A stretch of DNA of 41,709 nucleotides from a bacterium (GTDB lineage Bacteria > Actinomycetota > Thermoleophilia > Solirubrobacterales > 70-9): the NCBI GenBank assembly GCA_023251935.1, contig JAHEXV010000014.1:1-41709 (forward strand), read 5' to 3'. Within the stretch, counting starts at the first letter, position 1. The number at the start of each line of letters is the position of its first letter. This document shows, piece by piece, positions 6,902-13,981 of this stretch. The position numbers and the translations under genes are program-made. The notes under the pieces were generated by a model that saw only the letters and a list, made by a program, of their open reading frames with translations, did no database searches and was not told the DNA's origin.

Positions 6902-6943
6902 CATAATCCGCGTGTCGCAGGTTCGAGTCCTGCCTCCGGCACC
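6902..6943 (+). other. tRNA-Met(CAT)-like 3' fragment, probable attR of the integrative element
   Basis: From the CAT anticodon (6902-6904) to the acceptor the sequence is tRNA-like: TCCGC anticodon-stem 3' strand, variable loop GTGTC, T stem GCAGG/CCTGC (6917-6921/6929-6933), acceptor strand CTCCGGC (6934-6940), A discriminator. The preceding bases do not pair as an anticodon stem and no GCCGGAG acceptor 5' strand lies upstream, so the 5' half is missing. This is the usual attR after integration into a tRNA 3' end. Type Met or Ile(CAT) cannot be separated. Confidence 0.8.
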
Positions 6944-6951
6944 TCGGAAAG

Positions 6952-6973
6952 CCCCGCCCAGGCGGGGTTTTTC
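6952..6973 (+). terminator. Intrinsic terminator after the tRNA scar
   Basis: CCCCGCC/GGCGGGG (6952-6958 / 6961-6967) runs directly into a T-rich tract. It is a classical rho-independent terminator for the original tRNA gene and marks the return to backbone sequence. Confidence 0.8.
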
Positions 6974-7146
6974 TCTTGGTCGGCTCGCGGCGAATGCCCT
7001 CCGAGGAGCAAAGTGAGTCCAAAGTGAGTCCACCCCACCCTGCGCGAGCGTTCAGGAATGTTCCCCGAACCGCGCGTCTGCTGTTCGTCCGAAGCGACCG
7101 TCCGGTATCTGAGAGACTCGCGCCGCCAACTACAACCGGAGAGCTG

Positions 7147-7557
7147 ATGCCCGACGCCAAAGACGTGATCCTCAAGCACATCGCCGCCGTCAACGACCGT
7201 GATAGCGACGCTGACCCGTGGGCCGCCGATGCCGAGCTGGTGGCGCCAGGCGGCCAGGCCAGCGGTCGCGACGACGTCATCGGCTTCCTGGGCGTGTTCC
7301 ACGAAGCGTTCCCGGACCTCCGCCTTGAGATCAAAGATCTCCTCACCGACGGGCCAGCCGCAGCGGCCGAAGGAACCATCGCGGGCACCCATGATGGCGT
7401 GCTACACACCCCCAACGGTGATGTCGCGCCGACAGGACGAGCCGTTGAGCTCCGGTGGGCGGCGGTCTATGTCACCGACGGCGACACGCTGAAGTCCGAG
7501 CACCTGTTCTTCGACCAGATGGACTTTCTCGGCCAGCTAGGTCTCCTCCCCGATTAG
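7147..7557 (+). CDS. SnoaL-like / ester-cyclase-type alpha+beta barrel protein
   Basis: The ATG at 7147 has a GGAG ribosome-binding site 5 bases upstream, so it is preferred over earlier in-frame starts near the tRNA scar. The 136-residue product (MPDAKDVILKHIAAVNDRDS...) has the SnoaL/NTF2-like pattern: opening helix with VNDRD, FHEAFPDLRLEIKDLL, EGTIAGTHDG, ELRWAAVYVTDGDTLKSEHLFFDQ. Family members catalyse cyclisation or hydrolysis, or act as small-molecule binding proteins. The substrate cannot be inferred. It lies directly upstream of a TetR remnant. Confidence 0.8.
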   Translation: MPDAKDVILKHIAAVNDRDSDADPWAADAELVAPGGQASGRDDVIGFLGVFHEAFPDLRLEIKDLLTDGPAAAAEGTIAGTHDGVLHTPNGDVAPTGRAVELRWAAVYVTDGDTLKSEHLFFDQMDFLGQLGLLPD

Positions 7558-8000
7558 CGGCCGAGCCGCTCGAGCAGGTGATGGCCGCCGGCGACGCCTA
7601 CCTGCGCTTTCACCTCGAGCACCCCGGGGCCTTCCGCTTCCTCGCCTTCGAGGGCGTCGAGACCCGGATGCCGATCGTCGACGACGAGCTCCGCGCCCGC
7701 GTCGCCGGTCAGGTCGAGGCACTGCTCGACGGGTTTCAAGCCCAGATCGAAGCCGCGATCGAAGCCGGCCAGGCGGCGTCGGGCGATCCGCGTCTCACCT
7801 CGCGCTTTCTCTGGGGGGCTTGGAACGGGGTCGTGGCACTCGGGCTGCGCACCGACGGCCTCGCGCTCGACGACGCCGAGATCGAGGCCTGCCTCCAGCA
7901 TGCGCGCGCGATCGTGCTCGAGGGGCTGAGCTCCCCGGGCTTTCGCGACCGCGAGGGCCACTCCCGCGCTCGCCTGGTCTCGATTCGCTCGCCGGACTAG
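7558..8000 (+). pseudogene. TetR-family regulator remnant, ligand-binding domain only
   Basis: The frame after the SnoaL stop reads LAAEPLEQVMAAGDAYLRFH, then LEHPGAFRFLAF and DPRLTSRFLWGAWNGVVALG. This is the C-terminal domain of a TetR regulator (positions equivalent to about 70-200). The N-terminal helix-turn-helix is absent: upstream DNA is the SnoaL gene in another frame. The only starts are an internal GTG/ATG at about 7576-7579 without a Shine-Dalgarno. A deletion fusing the SnoaL gene to the 3' part of a tetR gene is the simplest explanation. A short non-DNA-binding protein could still be made. Confidence 0.7.
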
Positions 8001-8084
8001 GGGCCTCCCGACCGCGGGCATCGATCCCGGCGACTGGGTCGAAAGCGCGTCCTCAGTAATGCCTCTGCCGACGCCCCGACGCCC

Positions 8085-8540
8085 CTAGGCGGCGAACGAC
8101 AGCTGCACCACAAGGACGGCGGCGATCGCCGCCGCGCAGAGGACGTGGTCGCGGAGGATCGCCCTCGCCAGTCGAGTCTGAACCTCGGCGCCATCGTTCC
8201 GGGCGCCCAGCCGCACCGCGCTCGGCACGGTGTTCGTCGCCGCGAGCATGACCGCCGCCCCGGTGAGCGCCAGCGAGACGACGCTGACCCAGGTGGACGC
8301 GTCAGCCCGGGCCAGCTGGACGATGATCGCGACGATTGTCGCCAGCATCACAACGGCGATGAGCCGATTCATCGGCCGGGCCTCGGTCGTCACCCGCCGG
8401 TAGTAGCCGGCCACGGAGGCGAGCACCTCCTCGGGCAGCTCACGGCTCCGGCGGTGGCGGGCCACCTGGACGTCGAACATCAGGTCGAACCACAGGACGG
8501 CGAGCAGGAACCCGGCCCCGGCGGTCACGAACGCGGTCAC
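8085..8540 (-). CDS. Four-helix integral membrane protein of unknown function
   Basis: The 151-residue product has about four membrane segments (near 1-24, 58-80, 83-103 and 130-150), with a polar loop VARHRRSRELPEEVLASV between the first two. The motif ATNTVPSAVRLG recalls small membrane families such as DUF1772, but the match is too weak for a call. It starts at a GTG whose bases overlap the TGA of the oxidoreductase gene (GTGA), so it is translationally coupled and probably works in the same pathway or stress response. Confidence 0.7.
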   Translation of the reverse strand: MTAFVTAGAGFLLAVLWFDLMFDVQVARHRRSRELPEEVLASVAGYYRRVTTEARPMNRLIAVVMLATIVAIIVQLARADASTWVSVVSLALTGAAVMLAATNTVPSAVRLGARNDGAEVQTRLARAILRDHVLCAAAIAAVLVVQLSFAA

Positions 8541-9442
8541 ACCGCGAGGGTGAGCACGAGCTTTCCGCGGACGTGGCCGCTCTCGCTGAGCTCGTGCGCG
8601 CGCTTCACGTCGGTGAGAGGCATCGCCTCGGCGATCTCCACGCGCACGTCTCCGTCTGCCACGAGCTCTGCTATCTGCGCGAGCTGCTCGGACTTCGGGC
8701 TCATCACCATCAGCTCGGCGCGCACCTCGCGCTCCCGCGCGGCCTCCTCGGGAGGGGCGCCGGCGATGGTGACGAGAATCCCGCCCTCGCGCACGGCCGG
8801 GAGCAGCGAGGCGGTCGTGTCGCCGCCGACGGCGTCGAACGCGATGTCGGCGCTGCTCACCGCCTCGCCGACGTCCTGCTGCGTGTAATCGACGTATTCG
8901 TCGGCGCCCAAGCCCAGCACGAAGTCGCGGTTCCGGGTCGAGCCGACGCCGATCGCCCGCGCGCCCGCCAGCTTGGCGAACTGCACGGCGAGATGGCCGA
9001 CACCGCCGCCGGCGCCCGCCACCAGAGCCGTCTGCCCGCCCTGGAGCCCGCCCCGGTCAAGCAGAGCCTGCCACGCGGTCAGTCCGGCGACCGGGATCGC
9101 CGCCGCCTGCTCGTGGCTCACGGCCTCTGGCTTCCTCGCGATCGCCGCGGCCGACGCGGTCGAGTACTCCGCGTATCCGCCGCTCGCCGAGATCCCGAAC
9201 ACCCGGTCGCCCTCGGCGAAGCCGTCGGCGCGCGAGGCCTCCACCGTGCCCGAGATGTCGTTGCCGAGCACCGTGGGGAGAGGCGTCTCCACGAAACCCC
9301 GCCGGTATTTCCAGTCGACCGGGTTGACCGACGCGGCGTGGACCCTGATCAGCACCTCCCCGTCGCCGAGCTCGGGGCGATCGGCCTCCTCGTAGCGCAG
9401 GACGTCGGGGTCGCCGGTCTCGTGCATGACTATCGCTTGCAT
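8537..9442 (-). CDS. NADP-dependent zinc-free medium-chain oxidoreductase (quinone reductase type)
   Basis: The 301-residue product belongs to the MDR superfamily, QOR branch. It opens MQAIVMHETGDPDVLRYEE with the GroES-like domain VNPVDWKYRRG...VLGNDISGTVE. The Rossmann motif AGAGGGVGHLAVQFAKLAGA is at about 140-160, and it ends HVRGKLVLTL. Catalytic zinc ligands are absent, as in quinone or enone reductases using NADPH. A strong AGGAGGAG precedes the ATG. The gene overlaps a downstream membrane-protein gene by 4 bases. The precise substrate is unknown; detoxification of reactive carbonyls is a reasonable inference. Confidence 0.9.
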   Translation of the reverse strand: MQAIVMHETGDPDVLRYEEADRPELGDGEVLIRVHAASVNPVDWKYRRGFVETPLPTVLGNDISGTVEASRADGFAEGDRVFGISASGGYAEYSTASAAAIARKPEAVSHEQAAAIPVAGLTAWQALLDRGGLQGGQTALVAGAGGGVGHLAVQFAKLAGARAIGVGSTRNRDFVLGLGADEYVDYTQQDVGEAVSSADIAFDAVGGDTTASLLPAVREGGILVTIAGAPPEEAAREREVRAELMVMSPKSEQLAQIAELVADGDVRVEIAEAMPLTDVKRAHELSESGHVRGKLVLTLAV

Positions 9443-9486
9443 GGGGTCTCCTCCTGGGTCAGGGCTGACTGGAAGTGTCGTGCAAG

Positions 9487-9521
9487 CGGCGACCGAGGCT
9501 CGTTTGGCTCCGCGGTCGCCG
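9487..9521 (-). terminator. Hairpin between the small gene at 9546 and the oxidoreductase gene
   Basis: A perfect 9-bp inverted repeat CGGCGACCG (9487-9495) / CGGTCGCCG (9513-9521) with a 17-base loop lies downstream of the minus-strand gene at 9546-9749 and ahead of the oxidoreductase start. It probably ends the copper-protein transcript. No T tract is present. Confidence 0.45.
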
Positions 9522-9545
9522 GGTGGGCTCTTCGTCGCGCGCGGG

Positions 9546-9749
9546 CTATTCGTCGCGCGGCGTGATGCGGAAGATCGAGACCACCTCCGCCTGGTGGGCC
9601 TCCGGGTGGACGACGTAGGCGCTCGGCCCGCCGCCGAACCAGCCCGACGCCTCGTTGTCGCCGACGAACACGCCGGGATGGTGCTTACCGTCGCCGTCCT
9701 CGACCCAGACCGGCTGGCCCTCCTTGAACCCGTGGTCGGGGGCGCTCAT
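9546..9749 (-). CDS. Small SH3-like hypothetical protein
   Basis: The 67-residue product begins MSAPDHGFKEGQPVWVEDGD. The beta-rich pattern GQPVWVEDGDGKHHPGVFVG...AYVVHPEAHQAEVVSIFRI looks like a small SH3/Tudor-type barrel with an aromatic and glycine-rich loop (GWFGGG). It begins 27 bases after the secreted copper-protein gene on the same strand, so co-transcription is likely. No signal peptide is present, so it is cytoplasmic. The family is not recognised. Confidence 0.6.
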   Translation of the reverse strand: MSAPDHGFKEGQPVWVEDGDGKHHPGVFVGDNEASGWFGGGPSAYVVHPEAHQAEVVSIFRITPRDE

Positions 9750-9776
9750 CGCTTCAGCCCGGCGGCCGCTCGGCGC

Positions 9777-11450
9777 TTACTTGACAACCCTGAAGCTGCC
9801 CCGCATGAACGGGTGCACCCGGCAGAAGTAGCTGTAGTCGCCGGGTTTCAGGTTGCTCGGCGTCGTCCACGTGTCGCGGTTGGCGGCCGGCGCGTTATAG
9901 CCGGCGTAGTTGAAGCCGAGCTGGCCGGAGTCGAACGTGCGGGGCCCGTTGGCGATCGGATAGGCAATCCCGGTCGAGCGGTTGCACGGCTCCTTACAGC
10001 TCGTGATCGTGTGGAAGGTGTTCGTGGACTGCGCCGCGTCGTTGTTGAGGAAGGTCAGGGTCTGCCCGGCGTGGATCCTCGGCGGCCGGTTGGCGGCCCC
10101 GATTCCGGCCAGATCTCCCTGCTCGTACTTGTAGTCCTCGATCCCGATCGGGCTGTGGGGGGACACGGCCGTCAGCTTGGTCGGGTCCGGCAGGAAGGTG
10201 GGCTTGCCGCCGTGATTTCGGTTCTCGTACAAGTGGCCGTGGGTCAACACCTCCTGCTTGTCCAGCTGCTTGCTGAACGGCCCCACGCCGCCGGCGTCGG
10301 TTCCGTCGTAGACGGCGACCGGCATGATTCCCATCACCTCATACCAGTCAGCACTCTTGGTGTCGTACGTCGCGTGGACGCTCAACTTGTCGCCTGAGTG
10401 CAGCTTGACGCGCCAGTCGTCGGGCGTGGCTCCCATCGCCACATCCCACGACACGGCGCCGGCCGGCTCCCAGTAGTGAGCCCGCGAGGTGAAGAGCGTC
10501 TTGCGCTGACTCCCGCGGTCGACCCTAAGACTGGTATTCAAGCCGCCGGGGTGGAGGTGCCCCGCGGTGCCGACCAGGGTCACCGGGTGGTCGGGCGTCC
10601 AGCTCTGAGAAGGACCGATCAGGTTGTGTTGGCCGCCGGTGGCGTCATCGGGGAATGTGTAGCGGCCTCCGCCGCCCATTCCACGCAGCGCGTTGAACAC
10701 CGGGTAGATCCCGCTGGAGATGCCGACCCGCGGGCTGGGGCCGCTGACGTCCATCCACCTCGTGCGCACCCGCTTGATGGAGTCGGCCGCAGCAACGCTA
10801 TCGGGAACGAAATCGAGCCTCCAGACGATGTACACAGTCGCCGGCTTTCCGACCAGGTCGTGAATCATGTCGTTGAGGAACCAGATATCCGACGGCTGCG
10901 AGCGCCAGCCGAATCCCCTCGGCATCTGGAAGATCGTCTTCTCCTCGCCGGTCGCAAACTGCGGATTCGCGCCGTTCACGGCCCACACCGCGTGGTGGAG
11001 GTGGAGGACGTCGACGCGAGGAACGGTCCCGTTCGCGTAGATCAGCTCGGGGTCGAACCTGGTGATGTATCCGGGGACGCTCGGGAACAAGTTGGTCGAG
11101 TTCACCCGGATGATGTTCTGGCCGGGCTTCACGCTCACCGGGCCGTAGCAGTAGGTCAGGTGCTGCATCCCCGTGTAGTCCACGTGCGGGACCTGCTGCG
11201 GCTTGTTCTTGATCGGCGGGCAGGTTGCGGCGTGCGCGCTCGGCGATCCGAACAGCAGCGCCCCCACCGCGCACAGGAGGACCAGCGCCAACCCTCGAAG
11301 CCCAAGAGCCGGGGCAAATCGGCGCGCGGAGATGGTCCGGGACCCGGAAACGAAGCTCGCGTCCCCGCCCCGCGTCCATGCGTCGCCTCCCATGGCGGGC
11401 ACCCTAGCACCCACCGCCGCCGGACCCTCGAGCGATTGACGTCCCGACAT
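9777..11450 (-). CDS. Secreted copper protein: PHM-like motifs plus C-terminal cupredoxin domain
   Basis: The ATG at 11450 has AGGAGGG 8-9 bases upstream. A signal peptide (GLALVLLCAVGALLFGSPSAHA) ends near residue 55. The middle carries VLHLHHAVW (about 150) and VGTAGHLHPGG (about 298), followed by YEVMGIMPV. These resemble the HH, HxH and Met copper ligands of peptidylglycine/dopamine monooxygenases. The last 120 residues form a blue-copper (plastocyanin-like) domain with ligands His in NTFHTIT and Cys, His and Met in YFCRVHPFM. The protein would act outside the membrane in redox or copper-dependent oxidation. The cupredoxin call is firm and the monooxygenase call is inference. A PadR regulator is divergent. 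Confidence 0.8.
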   Translation of the reverse strand: MSGRQSLEGPAAVGARVPAMGGDAWTRGGDASFVSGSRTISARRFAPALGLRGLALVLLCAVGALLFGSPSAHAATCPPIKNKPQQVPHVDYTGMQHLTYCYGPVSVKPGQNIIRVNSTNLFPSVPGYITRFDPELIYANGTVPRVDVLHLHHAVWAVNGANPQFATGEEKTIFQMPRGFGWRSQPSDIWFLNDMIHDLVGKPATVYIVWRLDFVPDSVAAADSIKRVRTRWMDVSGPSPRVGISSGIYPVFNALRGMGGGGRYTFPDDATGGQHNLIGPSQSWTPDHPVTLVGTAGHLHPGGLNTSLRVDRGSQRKTLFTSRAHYWEPAGAVSWDVAMGATPDDWRVKLHSGDKLSVHATYDTKSADWYEVMGIMPVAVYDGTDAGGVGPFSKQLDKQEVLTHGHLYENRNHGGKPTFLPDPTKLTAVSPHSPIGIEDYKYEQGDLAGIGAANRPPRIHAGQTLTFLNNDAAQSTNTFHTITSCKEPCNRSTGIAYPIANGPRTFDSGQLGFNYAGYNAPAANRDTWTTPSNLKPGDYSYFCRVHPFMRGSFRVVK

Positions 11451-11543
11451 CACCGCAACCCTCCTCGTCCTGATCGCCGGCTACCGGCGGGCTGGGACGC
11501 CCGGGTCGGCCCTCGGCGGATCTCTCTGCTTACCCTCGTCGAG

Positions 11544-11575
11544 AATATAACACTTGTGAACATAGCGCGTACAAT
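11544..11575. promoter_or_regulatory. Divergent promoter region, copper protein / PadR
   Basis: This AT-rich patch lies between the divergent genes. On the plus strand TACAAT (11570-11575) is a plausible -10, 14 bases before the PadR ATG. On the minus strand TATATT (11549-11544) could serve the copper protein. TTGT...ACAA (11554-11574) is an imperfect dyad like PadR operators, suggesting joint control of both promoters by the PadR protein. Confidence 0.4.
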
Positions 11576-11589
11576 TCGCTCCAGCGGCC

Positions 11590-12153
11590 ATGCCCGGTGA
11601 ACTGAAAACCGCGGAGCGGCCCGGCGCCGAGGTGGAGCTGGGGCCTTCGGCCTACATGGCGATGGCGATGGTCCGCGACGGGATCAACACCGGCTACCGG
11701 ATCAAGCAGATGCTCGAGCGAGTCGCCTCCTTCTTCTGGTCGGCCAGCTACGGCCAGATCTACCCCGAGCTGCGAAAGCTCGAGGCCGCCGGCCTCCTCG
11801 CCGGCCGCGAGGTGACCGAGAGCGGTCGCCTGCGCCGCGAATACTCGCTCACGGCCGCCGGCGAGAAGCGGCTTCGAACCTGGCTCGCCGAGCCCGCCGA
11901 GCCATCGCTCTGGCTGCGCAACGAGGGGCTCTTGAGGTTGATGCTGGTCGACTGGGAGGATCGCGAGCTGGCGCGCAAGAACCTGCGCGAGCTGCGCCGG
12001 ATGAGCGCCGATCGACTCGAGGCGGTCGGCGCCCTGGTCCCGCCGCGCGAGCGCGGCCGCCGGATCCAGGCGCTCGGCGTGCGGCTGCTCGAGGAGACGG
12101 TCCGCTGGTGCGATGAGACCGACGCCGCGCTCGGCCCGCCCGACGAGGCCTGA
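11590..12153 (+). CDS. PadR-family transcriptional regulator
   Basis: The 187-residue product has the PadR winged helix at about 18-95: YMAMAMVRDGINTGYRIKQM, FFWSASYGQIYPELRKLEAA and GRLRREYSLTAAGEKRL. A C-terminal helical dimerisation domain follows (about 100-180, LRRMSADRLEAVGALV...). PadR proteins are usually local repressors relieved by a ligand. Its divergent orientation to the secreted copper-protein gene suggests it controls that gene and itself. Confidence 0.9.
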   Translation: MPGELKTAERPGAEVELGPSAYMAMAMVRDGINTGYRIKQMLERVASFFWSASYGQIYPELRKLEAAGLLAGREVTESGRLRREYSLTAAGEKRLRTWLAEPAEPSLWLRNEGLLRLMLVDWEDRELARKNLRELRRMSADRLEAVGALVPPRERGRRIQALGVRLLEETVRWCDETDAALGPPDEA

Positions 12154-12217
12154 CCGCGGCTGAAGCCCTCCCCCGCGCCGGCCTCATGCCCGCCGGCGGA
12201 GCGCCGATACAGGGAGG

Positions 12218-13957
12218 GTGAGCGAAGGCACGAGCGCCCCCGCGACCGGCAACTGGGTGATCGGGATCACCCCGCCGAGCAGTCACACCGACGATCGCCG
12301 GCGGCTCGGCGACGTCGTCGTCGAGCTCGGCTTCGCCGATCGCGAGGTGGTCGAGGCGGCGGTAGCCGCCGCGCACAAGCACGGCAGCTCGGTCGGCGCG
12401 GCGCTGATCGAGAGCGGCGCGGTGAGCTCCGAGCAGCTCGCCCGGGCGCTCGCCGACCGCAACGGGCTCGACTACGTGGACCTGAACGTGTTCGAGGTCG
12501 ACAAGGGCGCCGCCAACCTGGTCAGTGCCACCCAGGCCCGGCGCTTCCGGGCGATCCCGGTCGCCTTCCTTGACTCGGGGACGATCCTGGTCGCCACCTC
12601 CAACCCGGCCAACGTGCTCGGGCTCGACGACATCGCGATCACGACCGGCTACAAGGTGCGGCGCGCGGTCGCCTCGCCGGAGGACATCGAGGCCGTCATC
12701 AACCAGCTGTCGAACCTCGAGGAATCGGTGCAGGAGGTCGACGAGGAGACCCGCGACGACCTCGGCGCCCAGGTGATCGAGCTTCGCGAGTCGGCCGAGG
12801 AGGCGCCGGTCGTGAAGCTCGTCCACTCGATCATCGCCGACGCGGTGGGCCGCGGCGCCTCCGACATCCACTTCGATCCGCGCAACGGCGACATGCGGGT
12901 CCGCTTCCGGGTCGACGGGGTGGTGGTCGACTCGGCCACCGTGCCGCGGCGCCTCGCCCCCGGCCTCGTTTCGCGGATCAAGATCATGGCCGAGCTCGAC
13001 ATCGCCGAGCGCCGCGCCCCCCAGGACGGCCGCATCGGCCTCACGGTCGACGGCCGCTACATCGACATCCGCGTCGCCACGCTGCCGGTGGTCCGCGGGG
13101 AGTCGGTGGTGATGCGGATCCTCGACAAGGAGCGGGTGGTCGCCGATCTCGACCTGCTGGGGATGCAGGCGGCTGATCGAGCGCTCTTGGAGCACTCGAT
13201 CAAGCAGCTTCACGGCGCGGTCCTGGTCACCGGGCCGACCGGCGCCGGCAAGACGACGACCCTGTACGCCGCCCTGAGCGAGATCAACACGCCCGACCGG
13301 ACCCTGATCACGATCGAGGACCCGGTCGAGTATGAGCTCGAGGGCGTCAAGCAGATGCAGGTGCATGTGGCCGCCGGGGTGACCTTCGTCCGCGGCCTGC
13401 GCTCGATGATCCGCAACGACCCCGACGTGCTGATGGTCGGCGAGATCCGCGACCGCGAGACGGCCCAGACGGCGATCGAGTCGGCGCTCACCGGACACCT
13501 CGTGCTCTCGACGCTGCACACCAACGACGCACCGATGGCGGCAGCCCGCCTGATCGAGATGGGGATCGAGCCGTTCCTGGTCGCCACCAGCCTCGAGTGC
13601 GTGATCGCCCAGCGGCTCGCCCGCCGGCTCTGTGAGGAGTGCCGGCGACCGGTCGAGATCACCACCGAGGAGCTCGAGAGCAACGGCTTCGAGGGCCAAG
13701 CGGAAACGATCAACGCCTACGAGCCGGGGGGCTGCGTGCGCTGCGGCGGGATCGGCTACCGCGGCCGGATCGGGATCTACGAGGTGATGGTGCTCTCGAG
13801 GGAGCTCCGCGCGCTGATCCTCCGCAAGGCCTCGAGCGACGAGATCGCCGCCACCGCGGTCGCCGCCGGAATGCGCCGCCTGCGAGAGGACGGCCTCGAG
13901 AAGGTGCGCCAGGGCATCACCTCGGTCCCCGAGGTGCTGCGGGTCCTGGGGACGTAG
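12218..13957 (+). CDS. Type II secretion / type IV pilus assembly ATPase (GspE/PilB family)
   Basis: The 579-residue product has an MshEN/T2SSE N-terminal domain (about 25-160: RRLGDVVVELGFADREVVEA). The ATPase domain has Walker A GPTGAGKTTT (about 338-347), Asp box TIEDPVEYE, Walker B LMVGEIRDRETA and His box STLHTNDA. A zinc site is formed by CEECRRP and CVRCGGIG. It would power pilus or pseudopilus assembly at the inner face of the membrane. The GTG lies immediately after AGGGAGG, an unusually short spacing, so the true start may be slightly downstream. No pilus partner genes lie nearby. Confidence 0.93.
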   Translation: MSEGTSAPATGNWVIGITPPSSHTDDRRRLGDVVVELGFADREVVEAAVAAAHKHGSSVGAALIESGAVSSEQLARALADRNGLDYVDLNVFEVDKGAANLVSATQARRFRAIPVAFLDSGTILVATSNPANVLGLDDIAITTGYKVRRAVASPEDIEAVINQLSNLEESVQEVDEETRDDLGAQVIELRESAEEAPVVKLVHSIIADAVGRGASDIHFDPRNGDMRVRFRVDGVVVDSATVPRRLAPGLVSRIKIMAELDIAERRAPQDGRIGLTVDGRYIDIRVATLPVVRGESVVMRILDKERVVADLDLLGMQAADRALLEHSIKQLHGAVLVTGPTGAGKTTTLYAALSEINTPDRTLITIEDPVEYELEGVKQMQVHVAAGVTFVRGLRSMIRNDPDVLMVGEIRDRETAQTAIESALTGHLVLSTLHTNDAPMAAARLIEMGIEPFLVATSLECVIAQRLARRLCEECRRPVEITTEELESNGFEGQAETINAYEPGGCVRCGGIGYRGRIGIYEVMVLSRELRALILRKASSDEIAATAVAAGMRRLREDGLEKVRQGITSVPEVLRVLGT

Positions 13958-13962
13958 CTCCC

Positions 13963-13981
13963 GGCGACCAACCGGGTCGCC
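13963..13981. terminator. Hairpin between convergent genes
   Basis: GGCGACC (13963-13969) / GGTCGCC (13975-13981) with a 5-base loop sits exactly between the stops of the convergent ATPase and PEP-mutase-like genes. It is positioned to act as a bidirectional terminator. Confidence 0.5.

Larger units (their letters stand above)
1545..6943 (+). mobile_element. Integrative element remnant, or element with tyrosine integrase
   Basis: A compact block of plus-strand genes (HTH/zinc-finger protein, DUF3631 ATPase, excisionase-like HTH, small proteins, tyrosine integrase) ends at a tRNA-Met 3' fragment. This is the usual order of small actinobacterial integrative elements, where int sits next to att. 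The right boundary is the fragment at 6902-6943, followed by a tRNA-type terminator. The left boundary is uncertain: the intact tRNA-Met expected at attL is not in the window. The scar at 1545 is only the nearest candidate, and the element may extend beyond base 1. No relaxase, FtsK-like transfer protein or capsid gene is visible, so autonomous transfer is unlikely. Confidence 0.65.

Noticed and set aside
7010-7031. Tandem 11-mer AAAGTGAGTCC
   Set aside because: A minor local duplication after the tRNA terminator; not linked to a promoter or gene.
9531-9559. 11-bp direct repeat TTCGTCGCGCG
   Set aside because: It is a short GC-rich duplication at the end of the small gene with no visible role.
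11554-11574. Rex-binding site (TTGTGAA half)
   Set aside because: Only one half-site matches. The second half lacks TTCACAA, so it is not a Rex operator.
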